Translations under genes and position numbers: made by a program
Origin: Desulfovibrio oxyclinae DSM 11498
GTDB lineage: Bacteria > Desulfobacterota > Desulfovibrionia > Desulfovibrionales > Desulfovibrionaceae
DNA: 19,011 bases
Reading direction: 5' to 3'
Assembly: GCF_000375485.1 (NCBI RefSeq)
Contig: NZ_AQXE01000014.1
Span: 185 to 19,195, forward strand
Notes under the pieces: generated by a model
Told to the model about the DNA's origin: nothing
The model's input: the letters and a program-made list of their open reading frames with translations, nothing else
The model's database searches: none
Shown: positions 1-7,366 of the stretch, in pieces
Position numbering within the stretch: position 1 is the stretch's first letter
Layout: each line of letters begins with the position of its first letter

Positions 1-810
1 AATGCAATCGAGTCCGAGTGCCTTCAGCGCTTCGCGCCTGAGTTGGAATTCAACCCGAATGACCTTTTTGCCCTCCGGCACTTCTTCCAATTGCCAGATG
101 TCGTACATCCACGTTTTCTTGGATTGAGACTGGATTTCCAGAGCCTTGTCATACAAGCGGGCACTGAGCTTGCCTTTACCAATGCTCATCCCTGAGAATT
201 TGCGGTGCTGCATGTAGGTTGAATACTGCGTGGCTCTGGTGAAAGCCTTTTCGACAAGCGAAGGCTTCCACATGGCTTCAGGCATAAGGAGGTCCATGCA
301 AAGATCCATGCGGCTTGGCTTGGTCTTCAACACTTTGGCCTCACACGCTTCAAGCCCGCGCAGTATGCTTGTTACCGAATCAACCAGCCCACGATGCCAA
401 AGGGTTTCGGATCGGACTTCCACCATGGCGCTCGGCCGTTGCTTTGGGTCGATCCAATCGCCGATCCGTATGGCATATTCACGGCTTGTGAGTATCCAGC
501 TATAGCCATTAGTGCCATGCGGCAGAACGGAAAAGGGAATATTTCTCTCTTGCTCGGGATCATAGATGAAGACAGGGCTGGGCTTTTGATCCTTTGCAGC
601 ACACGCTTTTGCTTCTTCCAGAATCTTGAACGTCTTTTCATCCTTCCACTGGATATCCAGAGCCAGATTCAGGGAATCCACGCCGCCCGTAAGCACTTGC
701 ACACCCTTTTGGGGCCTCGTTTTCACCTTTGGAGGGGGGCTGATAGTCATTCGCCCCCCTTTAGAGGGCTGCCTCTGACGATTTCCGTTGGTTTGAGATT
801 TGTTTTGCAT
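1..810 (-). CDS. Replication initiation protein, Rep_trans-like, 3' end beyond window
   Basis: This reading frame is open from ATG 810 to the left edge (270 codons visible, no stop), so the C-terminus is missing. Three segments match the pattern of plasmid and phage replication initiation factors of the Rep_trans type: SRMDLCMDLL (about residues 166-175), ARLYDKALEI (217-226) and IRVEFQLRRE (251-260). Such proteins nick the origin to start rolling-circle replication. That is family knowledge; the catalytic tyrosine cannot be confirmed here. The first 40 residues are basic and look disordered, and ATG 748 (Met21) is a possible alternative start. No clear Shine-Dalgarno sequence precedes either one. 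A 7-base inverted repeat and a 12-bp hairpin lie directly upstream, and a large nested palindrome lies about 100 bases away, which suits an origin region. It probably belongs to a plasmid-like or filamentous-phage-like element left of the tRNA-Asp repeat. Confidence 0.68.
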   Translation of the reverse strand, partial: MQNKSQTNGNRQRQPSKGGRMTISPPPKVKTRPQKGVQVLTGGVDSLNLALDIQWKDEKTFKILEEAKACAAKDQKPSPVFIYDPEQERNIPFSVLPHGTNGYSWILTSREYAIRIGDWIDPKQRPSAMVEVRSETLWHRGLVDSVTSILRGLEACEAKVLKTKPSRMDLCMDLLMPEAMWKPSLVEKAFTRATQYSTYMQHRKFSGMSIGKGKLSARLYDKALEIQSQSKKTWMYDIWQLEEVPEGKKVIRVEFQLRREALKALGLDCI

Positions 811-814
811 GTGA

Positions 815-832
815 TTTGATTAGGAAATCAAA
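815..832. promoter_or_regulatory. Inverted repeat at the rep start
   Basis: TTTGATT (815-821) and AATCAAA (826-832) form a perfect 7-base inverted repeat with a 4-base centre, ending five bases upstream of the rep start codon. It could be an operator or a small hairpin limiting access to the start. Function is inferred from position only. Confidence 0.3.
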
Positions 833-838
833 CACGAA

Positions 839-878
839 AGCACCCGGACACATCGAAAGAAAAAAATGTCCGGGTGCT
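839..878. other. 12-bp hairpin upstream of rep
   Basis: AGCACCCGGACA (839-850) pairs perfectly with TGTCCGGGTGCT (867-878) around a 16-base A-rich loop. It could terminate minus-strand transcription coming from the 263-residue gene, although no clear U-run follows the stem. It could equally be a structural part of a replication origin, as it sits just upstream of a Rep gene. Confidence 0.5.
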
Positions 879-910
879 CGGTTGGGCCGGGTGGTATACT
901 AGCTGATTTT

Positions 911-1042
911 GCTCGCCCTCGTTGGGGCAGAAGAGCATGAGCGTCCGAAGAATCAAGGCTGCCCTGCGGCTCGCTCCCTGCGGTCGCTCGGCCTTGATTC
1001 CACGGCCTTGCTCATGCTGCGTGGATGTCAGGCGACGGCGAG
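911..1042. repeat. Nested palindrome 1 (candidate origin or structured ssDNA site)
   Basis: Paired arms are seen at three levels: CTCGCC 912-917 with GGCGAG 1037-1042, GCATGAGC 935-942 with GCTCATGC 1010-1017, and AATCAAGGC 951-959 with GCCTTGATT 991-999. The apex is GC-rich with CTGCGG and CTCGCT-like units. CAGGCGACGG starts at 1029, followed by GGGATGG and CTCAAGGGATG. The same order of features is found at 9709-9873. The site lies between the Rep gene and the 263-residue gene and could be a rolling-circle origin or another site active as folded single-stranded DNA. That role is inferred. Confidence 0.55.
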
Positions 1043-1095
1043 AGGGATGGCAACTTTTCAGCTCTGGCTCAAGGGATGGCTGGGGGAAGGCAGGG

Positions 1096-1887
1096 CTAAG
1101 GGAGGTCTTTCAAGGGTTTGGGGCGCTTTCGAATCGCCCTGTAGAGGGCATCATCCGTCATTTCGGCTAGATCGAGGTCATGTGGGCCTAGCCCTTCCTC
1201 TTGCGCCAAAGAGTCGAAGATTCCTCTTATCTCAGGAATGTTTATAGGGTAGCCCATGCGTACGGCCATGGAATCGACAAACTGAGCCCAAGTGATCTTG
1301 CACTGTTTCGGGGTGAGTTTCGGTAAATCAGTCTGAAAAGCCTTGCCGATCTGCTCCAACTTGGGTCGGTCAATAGCCAAGGACCATTCGAGAACCCATT
1401 GCGCTATCCGGGGTTCAGCAACAACAGACTTATCGACCACAATAAGACGACAGATCGTGTCCAAATCCCCGTGTCGAGCCTTTCGGAGAAGGTTGGGAGG
1501 ATAGTCACCATACAGGGCAATGCAAGGAACCCAGACGAGAGCCATGAACGCCAGTTCAATGGAAAACTGTCCTTCGGCGGTTAGCTCTGGTTCAACCCTT
1601 TTTGCCGATTGGTCATGGAAATCCTGCATACGGAAGCCATCCGGTAAGGAGGCGCTGCCATAAGGCTTATCGAATGGGCCAAGGTCATTCAGACCAAAAG
1701 AACGGAATATCCCGTCAGTCAGGCGGCGATGATTTCGGTAAAAAGAAAGCCACTTGGCTAACTCGGCGCTTGCTATTGGCTTTTGCTGGCGCTCTGCCTC
1801 ACGTCTGAAATCATGGATGCCGTAGGATGTGATCCATGAGGCAGCTAGGTGGCGGAGGATTTGGAACTGTATGTGGGGGACAGACAT
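1096..1887 (-). CDS. Hypothetical protein, 263 residues
   Basis: I do not recognise a family. The protein has mixed charge and is probably soluble. One hydrophobic stretch near residues 110-127 (ELAFMALVWVPCIALYG) could be buried or membrane-associated. The C-terminal third ends in a basic tail, RKRPKPLKDLP. No signal peptide is seen. No good Shine-Dalgarno sequence precedes ATG 1887. It reads in the same direction as the Rep gene 285 bases downstream, with the nested palindrome and a hairpin between them. Context suggests an accessory gene of the rep-bearing element. The long open frame and even composition support a real gene, but nothing in the sequence shows its role. Confidence 0.5.
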   Translation of the reverse strand: MSVPHIQFQILRHLAASWITSYGIHDFRREAERQQKPIASAELAKWLSFYRNHRRLTDGIFRSFGLNDLGPFDKPYGSASLPDGFRMQDFHDQSAKRVEPELTAEGQFSIELAFMALVWVPCIALYGDYPPNLLRKARHGDLDTICRLIVVDKSVVAEPRIAQWVLEWSLAIDRPKLEQIGKAFQTDLPKLTPKQCKITWAQFVDSMAVRMGYPINIPEIRGIFDSLAQEEGLGPHDLDLAEMTDDALYRAIRKRPKPLKDLP

Positions 1888-2252
1888 TGAGTTTCAGTAG
1901 AACAGCGAAGGCCCGGATGCAAATGAAGGGGAATGACTGCAGGATAGAGGAAACCAGAATCTTATATGAGCTCTGTGAAAGAAGCTCTAAGGGGTGTTCA
2001 CCGGAAAGGAACCTTCAAGGCAAGACGGCTTTTGAACTCAGTGGGAAATCTTCTTCTCTTCTTGGACATTAAAAGCCTCCTTTGGCCTTCTTACGTCCAC
2101 TTTAAGTTGTGGCCCAATATCTCAGACTCACCTCTTTTTTTCTTGATCGACTCATTTCCAGATGTCTATACTTTTCTATCAATGAACTACACGCTCAACG
2201 TCAAAATCGAATACCCTGTGCCAGCAATTCTGAAGATAACGTGTTGCTGTGC
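1888..2252. other. Gap of about 365 bases, no gene seen
   Basis: This stretch between the 263-residue gene and the 3' end of the Hsp70-Fic gene has no convincing coding frame. A short hairpin, GCCTA-AAAA-TAGGC (about 2251-2264), overlaps the Hsp70-Fic stop codon and may aid termination. Composition turns AT-rich towards the Hsp70-Fic gene. Confidence 0.4.
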
Positions 2253-4670
2253 CTAAAAATAGGCCTCTTTTATCTCTGTTAGTAGCCTTGAAAAAGATTC
2301 TTCCTTTAGCTTCGTTAGGTGTGGAGAAATAAAAATACTTCTTTCTCCTGAACTTAGGTCGCGCATAGTAATCGGCTCAACGGAGAGATCCTCATAAGAG
2401 CCATCTGAATACCTTGCAATATTGAGTGTAGTGTTGCCTAATCTGATGTCTCCATACGTCTGAGGTGTGACAAAATCAAAATAGAATAAAAACTTTTCAA
2501 CTCGGGCTCCGCTTGTCATTTCTAGAACAAAATACCATTTGACTATTTTTTCTATTATGTCGACTTTCCCAGATAAGTATTCACAAGTGGGAAGAGAGTA
2601 ATCTTCAATAGATATATTGAAGCCTCTGTTTTTAACTAAGAAGATATTTGTGCAATATTTCGCCATGTGCAAAATAGATTCGTAGAGATAGCTGTCGCAA
2701 CTTTTGGACTTAGCAGCAAAAACTGGTGATGAGCTTGTTTTCTTGATTTTTGGTTGATCCTTTTGGGGTTTGTCTTCCTTAGGCTTCTCCTTTCGACTTG
2801 CAAATGAATTGTATGCTGACAGTGTCGATTTGAATTCATCAATAAAAAAAAGAATCAGTTCAGATAGGTCACCTGAAGAGGCGTTGTCTAGTGAATTGAT
2901 GTATCTGTTCCTGTTCTCGGAGCTTACCAGCATCGGAGGAAGTCCGTTATTAATAAGTAAGCAGTTTAGTAGCAAGCGTGCTGTTCTGCCGTTACCGTCT
3001 TCAAAGGGGTGAATGAAAACAAATTTCGTATGCATGCTAACTGCAAACTCTAGAGGGGAACGATCATCTTTCTTTGTTCTGATCTCTTCTGCGAGCTCAT
3101 GCATTAAAGCAGGCACAGTGGCTGCATTGGGGGGAGTGATTTTAGCTCCCCCAATTCGCACAGGACCGGAACGGTATTCTCCGGCGTTATCAGCCACTCC
3201 AGAAAGTAACTGCCTGTTAAGTTCTCTAATAAAGTTTTCTGGTGAATCGCTTACCGTATTACAGTTGTGCGTCATCCAGGTGTATGCTTTCCCAAGATTC
3301 CTGACTTCCGTTGTCGAAGATTCATTCGGATTATTTTCTTCGATGATTTTTTCGGTTTCGCCTTTGCTAAAGTCTATTTGCTCAATTTTGTTCGAATGAT
3401 ATACGTGCTCTGCCTTAATCCTGTCAGCATATGCTATGATTTTAGATTTGTTGAATGTGGTTTTCCCGAGTTCCTCATGGATTCTATGTAATTTGTTTTT
3501 GGTTTTTTTGTTTACAATGTATGATGGGTATGACTCGATGTTGAGCGACGATTCTTTTTTTGTATGAACTTTGACTAGGTAGCTGTTGGAATTTCCAAAG
3601 TCGAACCCATAGTATATGTTTCCTTCTCGTATGTGTAAGTTGGGGAATTCAAATTCAGGCAGAGAGACTTTTTCATATCCTGACTTTGCCCGCGCACCCT
3701 TTCCTTTCACGTAAAGATTACATTTGATGTAACCATCCTCTTTAAATTCAATCTCAATTTTGGCTTTAGAAGCCGCCTTGCCATTAAATGGCAATCGCGC
3801 AATGTCGTCAGAGAAGTTTAATTGACATTCAGTTTCGCTTCCAAAGGGTTTGTTTGAGAAGCAGTAGAGTATTTTGTCTTCAAGGGGGAAAGGAGTCTCA
3901 ATAGCAAGGTTTGTTTTATAATTGTCTAGGATATATGGGCTGAGCGTTAATCTGCCATTCTTTATGCTACTTCCTCCGTTTAGAATTTTTACGGGAATGA
4001 TTGGAGAGCTTCTGTCTCTTCTTATTCCGAAATACAGTTCATTAAGAAGGCAGGGTGCGAGTTTGTCACTCATCAGGGAGGGTTGCCTGTCTGATTGGTA
4101 CTTACACTCACACGCCAACCCGGTGGCTACTGTGGCAGCAAGGTTTTGGCTCCTTAAAATATCTTTTTGACTGATGGTATCCGCAAATGCTTTATAGATG
4201 AGCAAGGGAAGGAACGGGAGGTTAGAGGACCCGCCTGCACAGATGATCTTGGAAATTTTGATAGGGTCTTTGTCGCCACGTTTGGTCGATTTAATCTTTT
4301 GATTAGCGTCACTGATTGTGTTTTCAATAATAGGAAGCCACTCTTTCTCCCATATTTTTATAACAATTTTCTTTATGTCATTCCCGTTCAGAGTTGTTGA
4401 TATTTCCGATTCATGATGAAGCCATCCGGGAGGGAATGTTAATTTTACAGAATTCTTTGAGCAATTGTGGTGGAGTTTTTTGCCTCGGAGCTCGCCGCAA
4501 AGCTTGATCTTCGCGTCTTCCACGAGCATTAGAGTTGGTTTTTTACCTGACAATGCCCGGTTCATCGGATCTTCTTTCCATGCAACTCCACTTTTTGAGA
4601 TACTGGATTGCCCTAGGGTTTTCTTGGACACCGAATTGGGCGTAACAAACGTCCAGGAGGTGACCGACAA
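2253..4670 (-). CDS. Hsp70-like/Fic fusion, C-terminal part (frameshifted from upstream frame)
   Basis: The real homology starts near codon 27 and continues the frame of 4543-5334 after a one-base shift. In order: end of an Hsp70-like ATPase with AGGSSNLP (residues 145-152); a region like the Hsp70 substrate-binding beta domain (about 255-337, with IEIEFKEDGYIKCNLYVKGKG); a phosphate-1 motif GFDFGNSNSYLV (about 355-366) that normally opens an Hsp70; a Fic domain with a class II-like inhibitory motif SNKIEQ (426-431), the substrate-side segment EYRSGPVRIGGAKITPP (498-514) and active site HPFEDGNGRTAR (554-565); a Lys/Pro-rich linker (627-640); and an unrecognised domain to residue 805. Fic enzymes usually transfer AMP to target hydroxyls. 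The Glu of SNKIEQ would block productive ATP binding, although the motif normally ends in G or N, not Q. If translated separately, ATG 4565 is the likelier start. Confidence 0.75.
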   Translation of the reverse strand: MSVTSWTFVTPNSVSKKTLGQSSISKSGVAWKEDPMNRALSGKKPTLMLVEDAKIKLCGELRGKKLHHNCSKNSVKLTFPPGWLHHESEISTTLNGNDIKKIVIKIWEKEWLPIIENTISDANQKIKSTKRGDKDPIKISKIICAGGSSNLPFLPLLIYKAFADTISQKDILRSQNLAATVATGLACECKYQSDRQPSLMSDKLAPCLLNELYFGIRRDRSSPIIPVKILNGGSSIKNGRLTLSPYILDNYKTNLAIETPFPLEDKILYCFSNKPFGSETECQLNFSDDIARLPFNGKAASKAKIEIEFKEDGYIKCNLYVKGKGARAKSGYEKVSLPEFEFPNLHIREGNIYYGFDFGNSNSYLVKVHTKKESSLNIESYPSYIVNKKTKNKLHRIHEELGKTTFNKSKIIAYADRIKAEHVYHSNKIEQIDFSKGETEKIIEENNPNESSTTEVRNLGKAYTWMTHNCNTVSDSPENFIRELNRQLLSGVADNAGEYRSGPVRIGGAKITPPNAATVPALMHELAEEIRTKKDDRSPLEFAVSMHTKFVFIHPFEDGNGRTARLLLNCLLINNGLPPMLVSSENRNRYINSLDNASSGDLSELILFFIDEFKSTLSAYNSFASRKEKPKEDKPQKDQPKIKKTSSSPVFAAKSKSCDSYLYESILHMAKYCTNIFLVKNRGFNISIEDYSLPTCEYLSGKVDIIEKIVKWYFVLEMTSGARVEKFLFYFDFVTPQTYGDIRLGNTTLNIARYSDGSYEDLSVEPITMRDLSSGERSIFISPHLTKLKEESFSRLLTEIKEAYF

Positions 4671-5334
4671 TGGGAAAGAATTGACTGACTAGCTTTTCCA
4701 ACAAAAGCTGATCGACCTTACTCCCCCCATCAAAATCCGCATTAATCCCTAGTGGGACAGAATAAGATCCTGATCGATGAATATTTCCATCTTTTTTGGA
4801 TCTGACGATGCAACTATTAAAAGTGCTTCCACCAATGTCGATGATCAAGACATCTTCTTTTTGTTTTAGAGCAGCTCGTTTTTGGGATGCTTTTTTGTAT
4901 GAATTATAAATTGCTAGCGGTTCATGAAAAAATTCAGGTTGCTCCATTTTTAATTCAGTAAAAATGTCGCGAATGTTTGCTCGATATCTCTCTGCCCAGG
5001 ACGGGTCAGGTATGGCTGGTACGCCTACTACCACTTTGCCAGGAACAGCATGTGAGCCAAGCGCCTTTTCGATAAAGATTTTTGCAGCTTCTTTTGCGCT
5101 GAGAACTTTGGTGTCTCTATCGTGGATGCCAGAAGGGGCGATCCAGTATTTTTTCCTTGTGAATTCTTTTTCGCTTTGTCCGAGATCTTTTTTGAAATTG
5201 AAGACATTGGTAATACCTTTTAGGCCACTTGCTCTAGCTTCTGTCCCAATTGAGTGTTCATTTTTTTCTAAGCTATACGATACAACTGTAGGAATTTGAT
5301 CCTCTGAGAGTTTAATAAGTACACTTTTTTGCAT
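4543..5334 (-). CDS. Hsp70-like/Fic fusion, N-terminal part (Hsp70 ATPase core lacking phosphate-1)
   Basis: This frame begins at ATG 5334; an in-frame stop lies a short way upstream, so it has no hidden N-terminal extension. The first residues (IPTVVSYSLEKNEHSIGTEA) match the part of Hsp70 after the phosphate-1 loop (TPSIIAYTQDGETLVGQPA in DnaK). Then come VVVGVPA (101-107), HEPLAIYNSY (137-146), phosphate-2 IIDIGGSTFNSCIV (164-177) and FDGGSKVDQLLLEKL (201-215). Homology runs to about residue 247, where a 5-base A tract puts the Hsp70-like continuation into the next frame. The last 16 residues (KWSCMERRSDEPGIVR) are out-of-frame readthrough. Joined there, the product would be about 1026 residues. 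The gene is AT-rich and stands alone on the minus strand. Confidence 0.72.
   Translation of the reverse strand: MQKSVLIKLSEDQIPTVVSYSLEKNEHSIGTEARASGLKGITNVFNFKKDLGQSEKEFTRKKYWIAPSGIHDRDTKVLSAKEAAKIFIEKALGSHAVPGKVVVGVPAIPDPSWAERYRANIRDIFTELKMEQPEFFHEPLAIYNSYKKASQKRAALKQKEDVLIIDIGGSTFNSCIVRSKKDGNIHRSGSYSVPLGINADFDGGSKVDQLLLEKLVSQFFPIVGHLLDVCYAQFGVQENPRAIQYLKKWSCMERRSDEPGIVR
4592..4596 (-). other. Frameshift site in the Hsp70-Fic gene
   Basis: The minus strand has AAAAA here (read CTC AAA AAG). Hsp70-like sequence before it is in one frame; sequence after it (GVAWKEDPM...EDAKIKL, like the DPMALQRLKEAAEKAKIEL region of Hsp70) is in the +1 frame. Removing one A gives a continuous protein (...QYLK-SGVAW...). 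Causes could be a real one-base insertion, a phase-variable or programmed shift, or a sequencing error. Confidence 0.65.
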
Positions 5335-6059
5335 AATGTTTTTCTGGATTGGGGATTAGACAATTGTTTTTTATCAGTCTATAACCCATGACGATGGCAA
5401 TGCCAAGATGTGAGCTTAAAAGTCGACCTATTCAGCTTTCCTCAATGCCTCGTATTTAGGGCAAGTTATTTAAGGTCTCTCCTTCAACCGTAATTAAGTA
5501 GTTCAAAGTGCTCCTATCAAAGCTCATAGCATCTCTCTTCCAAAATTGAGATAATCATCCGGGTTTTCCATATAATCTCATGGTGATGAGGATTAGGTGG
5601 AAATACGGACAGATGGTCCCTGTCGCCTATATCACAAGTGCATGTTTTTTCAGAACTAGAGCTCTGTAAAATTCTTGAATAATAGACTTTACCTCTGCTA
5701 ATTCACGTCGAAGTATGAGGATTCGAGTCTCTTTGGTTTTGTCCTAAAATCAGTTTCTTACGTAAGCTTGAGCCATTTTCATGCCGTTTTCGTGTTCGGT
5801 GGTTTGTTTTCATGGATTCCGCATAGCTTTCAGGTGATCCAACAAAGTGGACCTACTTTTGTCACTCAAGATGATTAGCTGGATAGGATAGTAATTCTCG
5901 AAGCGAAAGAACGTGAGAAATAGAATCGATCTTACATGGTGGAACGGTACTACTTTAGTGGGCCCACAGGTGGGCCCTTTAAACCCACCGAGCCGCACCG
6001 AGGCTTCGTACGCCCCAATAATATTCAATAAAAACGGCGGTGATTAGCTAGGTCACGTG
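5335..6059. other. Non-coding right part of segment A
   Basis: No convincing gene is seen. A perfect 11-base palindrome TGGCAATGCCA (5395-5405) lies about 60 bases upstream of the Hsp70-Fic start and could be an operator. A stretch near 5783-5830 (starting TGCCGTTTTCG) is a degraded match to 6148-6187 just inside the next element, with mostly C/T and G/A differences, and looks like the relic of an element end. GGGCCCA (5960-5966) and TGGGCCC (5971-5977), followed by TTT, form a strong hairpin that may be a terminator. Just before the att repeat, the sequence does not form a tRNA 5' half. Confidence 0.4.
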
Positions 6060-6110
6060 CCTGTCACGCCGGAGGCCGAGGGTTCGAGTCCCTTCGGCTC
6101 CGCCATTAAA
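6060..6110 (+). repeat. Left attachment repeat (tRNA-Asp 3' half, attL)
   Basis: This 51-base sequence is repeated exactly at 16735-16785. It covers the last base of the 5' anticodon stem, loop CTGTCAC (anticodon GTC, Asp), 3' anticodon stem GCCGG, T arm GAGGG-TTCGAGT-CCCTT, acceptor strand CGGCTCC, G, CCA and TTAAA. The bases upstream (ACGTGC) do not pair with GCCGG beyond two or three positions and no acceptor strand GGAGCCG is present, so this is not an intact tRNA. The integrase gene lies just inside, as expected for a tRNA-targeting element. Confidence 0.88.
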
Positions 6111-6113
6111 ATC

Positions 6114-6145
6114 AAAGGGTTACACGAAAGTGTGACCCTTTTTTT
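6114..6145 (+). terminator. Terminator after the left tRNA-Asp fragment
   Basis: AAAGGGTTACAC, GAAA loop, GTGTGACCCTTT, then further Ts. It sits three bases after the left att repeat. It can terminate a tRNA transcript entering from the left. The hairpin at the same place after the right repeat has a different sequence. Confidence 0.8.
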
Positions 6146-6162
6146 GTGCCGTTTTCGCGTTT

Positions 6163-6186
6163 CGTGGCTCGTCTTCGTGGCTTCAG
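6163..6186. promoter_or_regulatory. Candidate integrase arm-type site, left end
   Basis: CGTGGCTCGT..TCGTGGCTTCAG lies 52 bases inside the left att repeat. A near-identical copy lies about 90 bases before the right att repeat (16623-16644), and another beyond it (17263-17284). In the excised circle, the two inner copies would flank the attP core, as arm-type integrase sites do. The role is inferred from placement. Confidence 0.4.
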
Positions 6187-6233
6187 GTGGCACACAGCTT
6201 TTTCGGCACTTTTCTCAACTTGGCTGTACCTCA

Positions 6234-7322
6234 TCAGCTTTCACCTTCTGCCTTGTCCCACAGGCCGTGTTCGCTCGACGGCGTCCGCATGGCCTTGTCC
6301 AAGGCGCTCACCGCCCGGTTGTTTCTGGTGGTGCGGTGGATGTACCGTTCCGTCGTGCGTGTAGAGGTATGGCGAAGCAACTGCTGGATGTCCAGAATGT
6401 TTGCTCCGGTCTCCATGCCGATGCTTGCCGACAGGTGGCGGATGCCGTGAAACCCGAATTGCCTGACCCCGGCTTTGTCGCACAGCTTGCTCAGCCACCG
6501 ATTGTGGCTGTCCCGGACCATCCAAAGGGACTGATCAAACACAAATTCCGCTTTTCCGGCTTGCAGCTTGCGTTTGGCAAGCTCTGCCCGGAGAGCGTCG
6601 GCCATGGGAACTTCATCAAATTCCCAGTTTCCGCCACGGCGCTTTTGCGTCCACAAGCCAACAGTGCCTTTGTCGAAATCCACCTCGCTCCACTTGATGC
6701 GGAAGATTTCCGACTTCCGGCCAGCCGTAAAGAAGGTGGTCAGGAGCACGAACCGCTCATATTCGTCAGCAGTGTCCAGCACCGTTTTGAAATCCGCAAA
6801 CGGCGGAACATAGCGGGGGTGCCGCTTTTCAGGGAACTTGTCGACCAGCTGAAACGGGTTGACTCGATTCATATTGTGGTATTTGGCTCCCCAGTTCCAT
6901 GCGGCGACGAGATTCTTGCGGTCTTTGTTTGCCGTGTTGCCGTTCTTTCGCCGGTTCAGCTTGCTCAGATGATCCAGCGCAACGGCGGGGCTTATCTCGC
7001 CAACCGGCATTTCCGGCCTGATGCTGTCTCTAAACAGCCGCTTGAAGGCCCGACGTTTTGAATCATACGTCTTTTCCGACCAAGTGGTCTTGGCGTAATC
7101 CAAGTACCGTTCGGCCCACTCCCCGGCAACAAGGAGTCTGCCGACAGTGTCCAAGTCCTTGCGCTTTTGGCGATCAGCCAGTTCAAGCACCTTGAGGGTC
7201 TCGCGTTCCCACGCTTCGGCTTCTCGCTTTCTGTCAAAGAGCTTTGTGCGTCGAAGCTGCTTTCCAACCGACGGGGTAAAACGCACCGCGCCCCGCCACT
7301 TTTTTCCTTCCTTGTAAGGCAT
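6234..7322 (-). CDS. Tyrosine-type site-specific integrase
   Basis: This 362-residue phage-type integrase would catalyse insertion and excision of the 10.7-kb element at tRNA-Asp. The N-terminal 60 residues are basic and fit an arm-binding domain, and residues 65-160 fit a SAM-like core-binding domain. The catalytic domain shows Arg202 (AGRKSE), Lys227 (TQKRRG), His292 and Arg295 (HGIRH), His318 (LRHTS) and nucleophile Tyr327 (TERYIH), so the set looks complete. The start at ATG 7322 is supported by AGAGGA seven bases upstream. The gene ends about 120 bases inside the left att repeat and is transcribed towards it, the usual arrangement for tRNA-integrating islands. The excisionase-like gene is 44 bases upstream on the same strand, probably co-transcribed. 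Confidence 0.93.
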   Translation of the reverse strand: MPYKEGKKWRGAVRFTPSVGKQLRRTKLFDRKREAEAWERETLKVLELADRQKRKDLDTVGRLLVAGEWAERYLDYAKTTWSEKTYDSKRRAFKRLFRDSIRPEMPVGEISPAVALDHLSKLNRRKNGNTANKDRKNLVAAWNWGAKYHNMNRVNPFQLVDKFPEKRHPRYVPPFADFKTVLDTADEYERFVLLTTFFTAGRKSEIFRIKWSEVDFDKGTVGLWTQKRRGGNWEFDEVPMADALRAELAKRKLQAGKAEFVFDQSLWMVRDSHNRWLSKLCDKAGVRQFGFHGIRHLSASIGMETGANILDIQQLLRHTSTRTTERYIHRTTRNNRAVSALDKAMRTPSSEHGLWDKAEGES

Positions 7323-7366
7323 GTAGGTATCCTCTTCTCGGAAGGCCGCTTATTTACCTGAAGATA

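Noticed and set aside
394..819. Plus-strand open frame of 141 codons
   Set aside because: It lies opposite the Rep gene, whose family motifs are clear on the minus strand, so it is a shadow frame.
5810..6028. Minus-strand frame of 72 codons
   Set aside because: It spans a strong GGGCCC hairpin and relic end sequence, without a credible start or family resemblance.
6030..6104. A complete tRNA-Asp gene ending in CCA
   Set aside because: The 3' half is perfect, but the upstream bases lack a matching acceptor strand (GGAGCCG), a D arm and a paired anticodon stem. Only the 51-base fragment is real.
6057..7061. Plus-strand open frame of 334 codons over the integrase
   Set aside because: It overlaps the integrase gene antisense and has no family resemblance, whereas the minus strand carries all catalytic integrase motifs.
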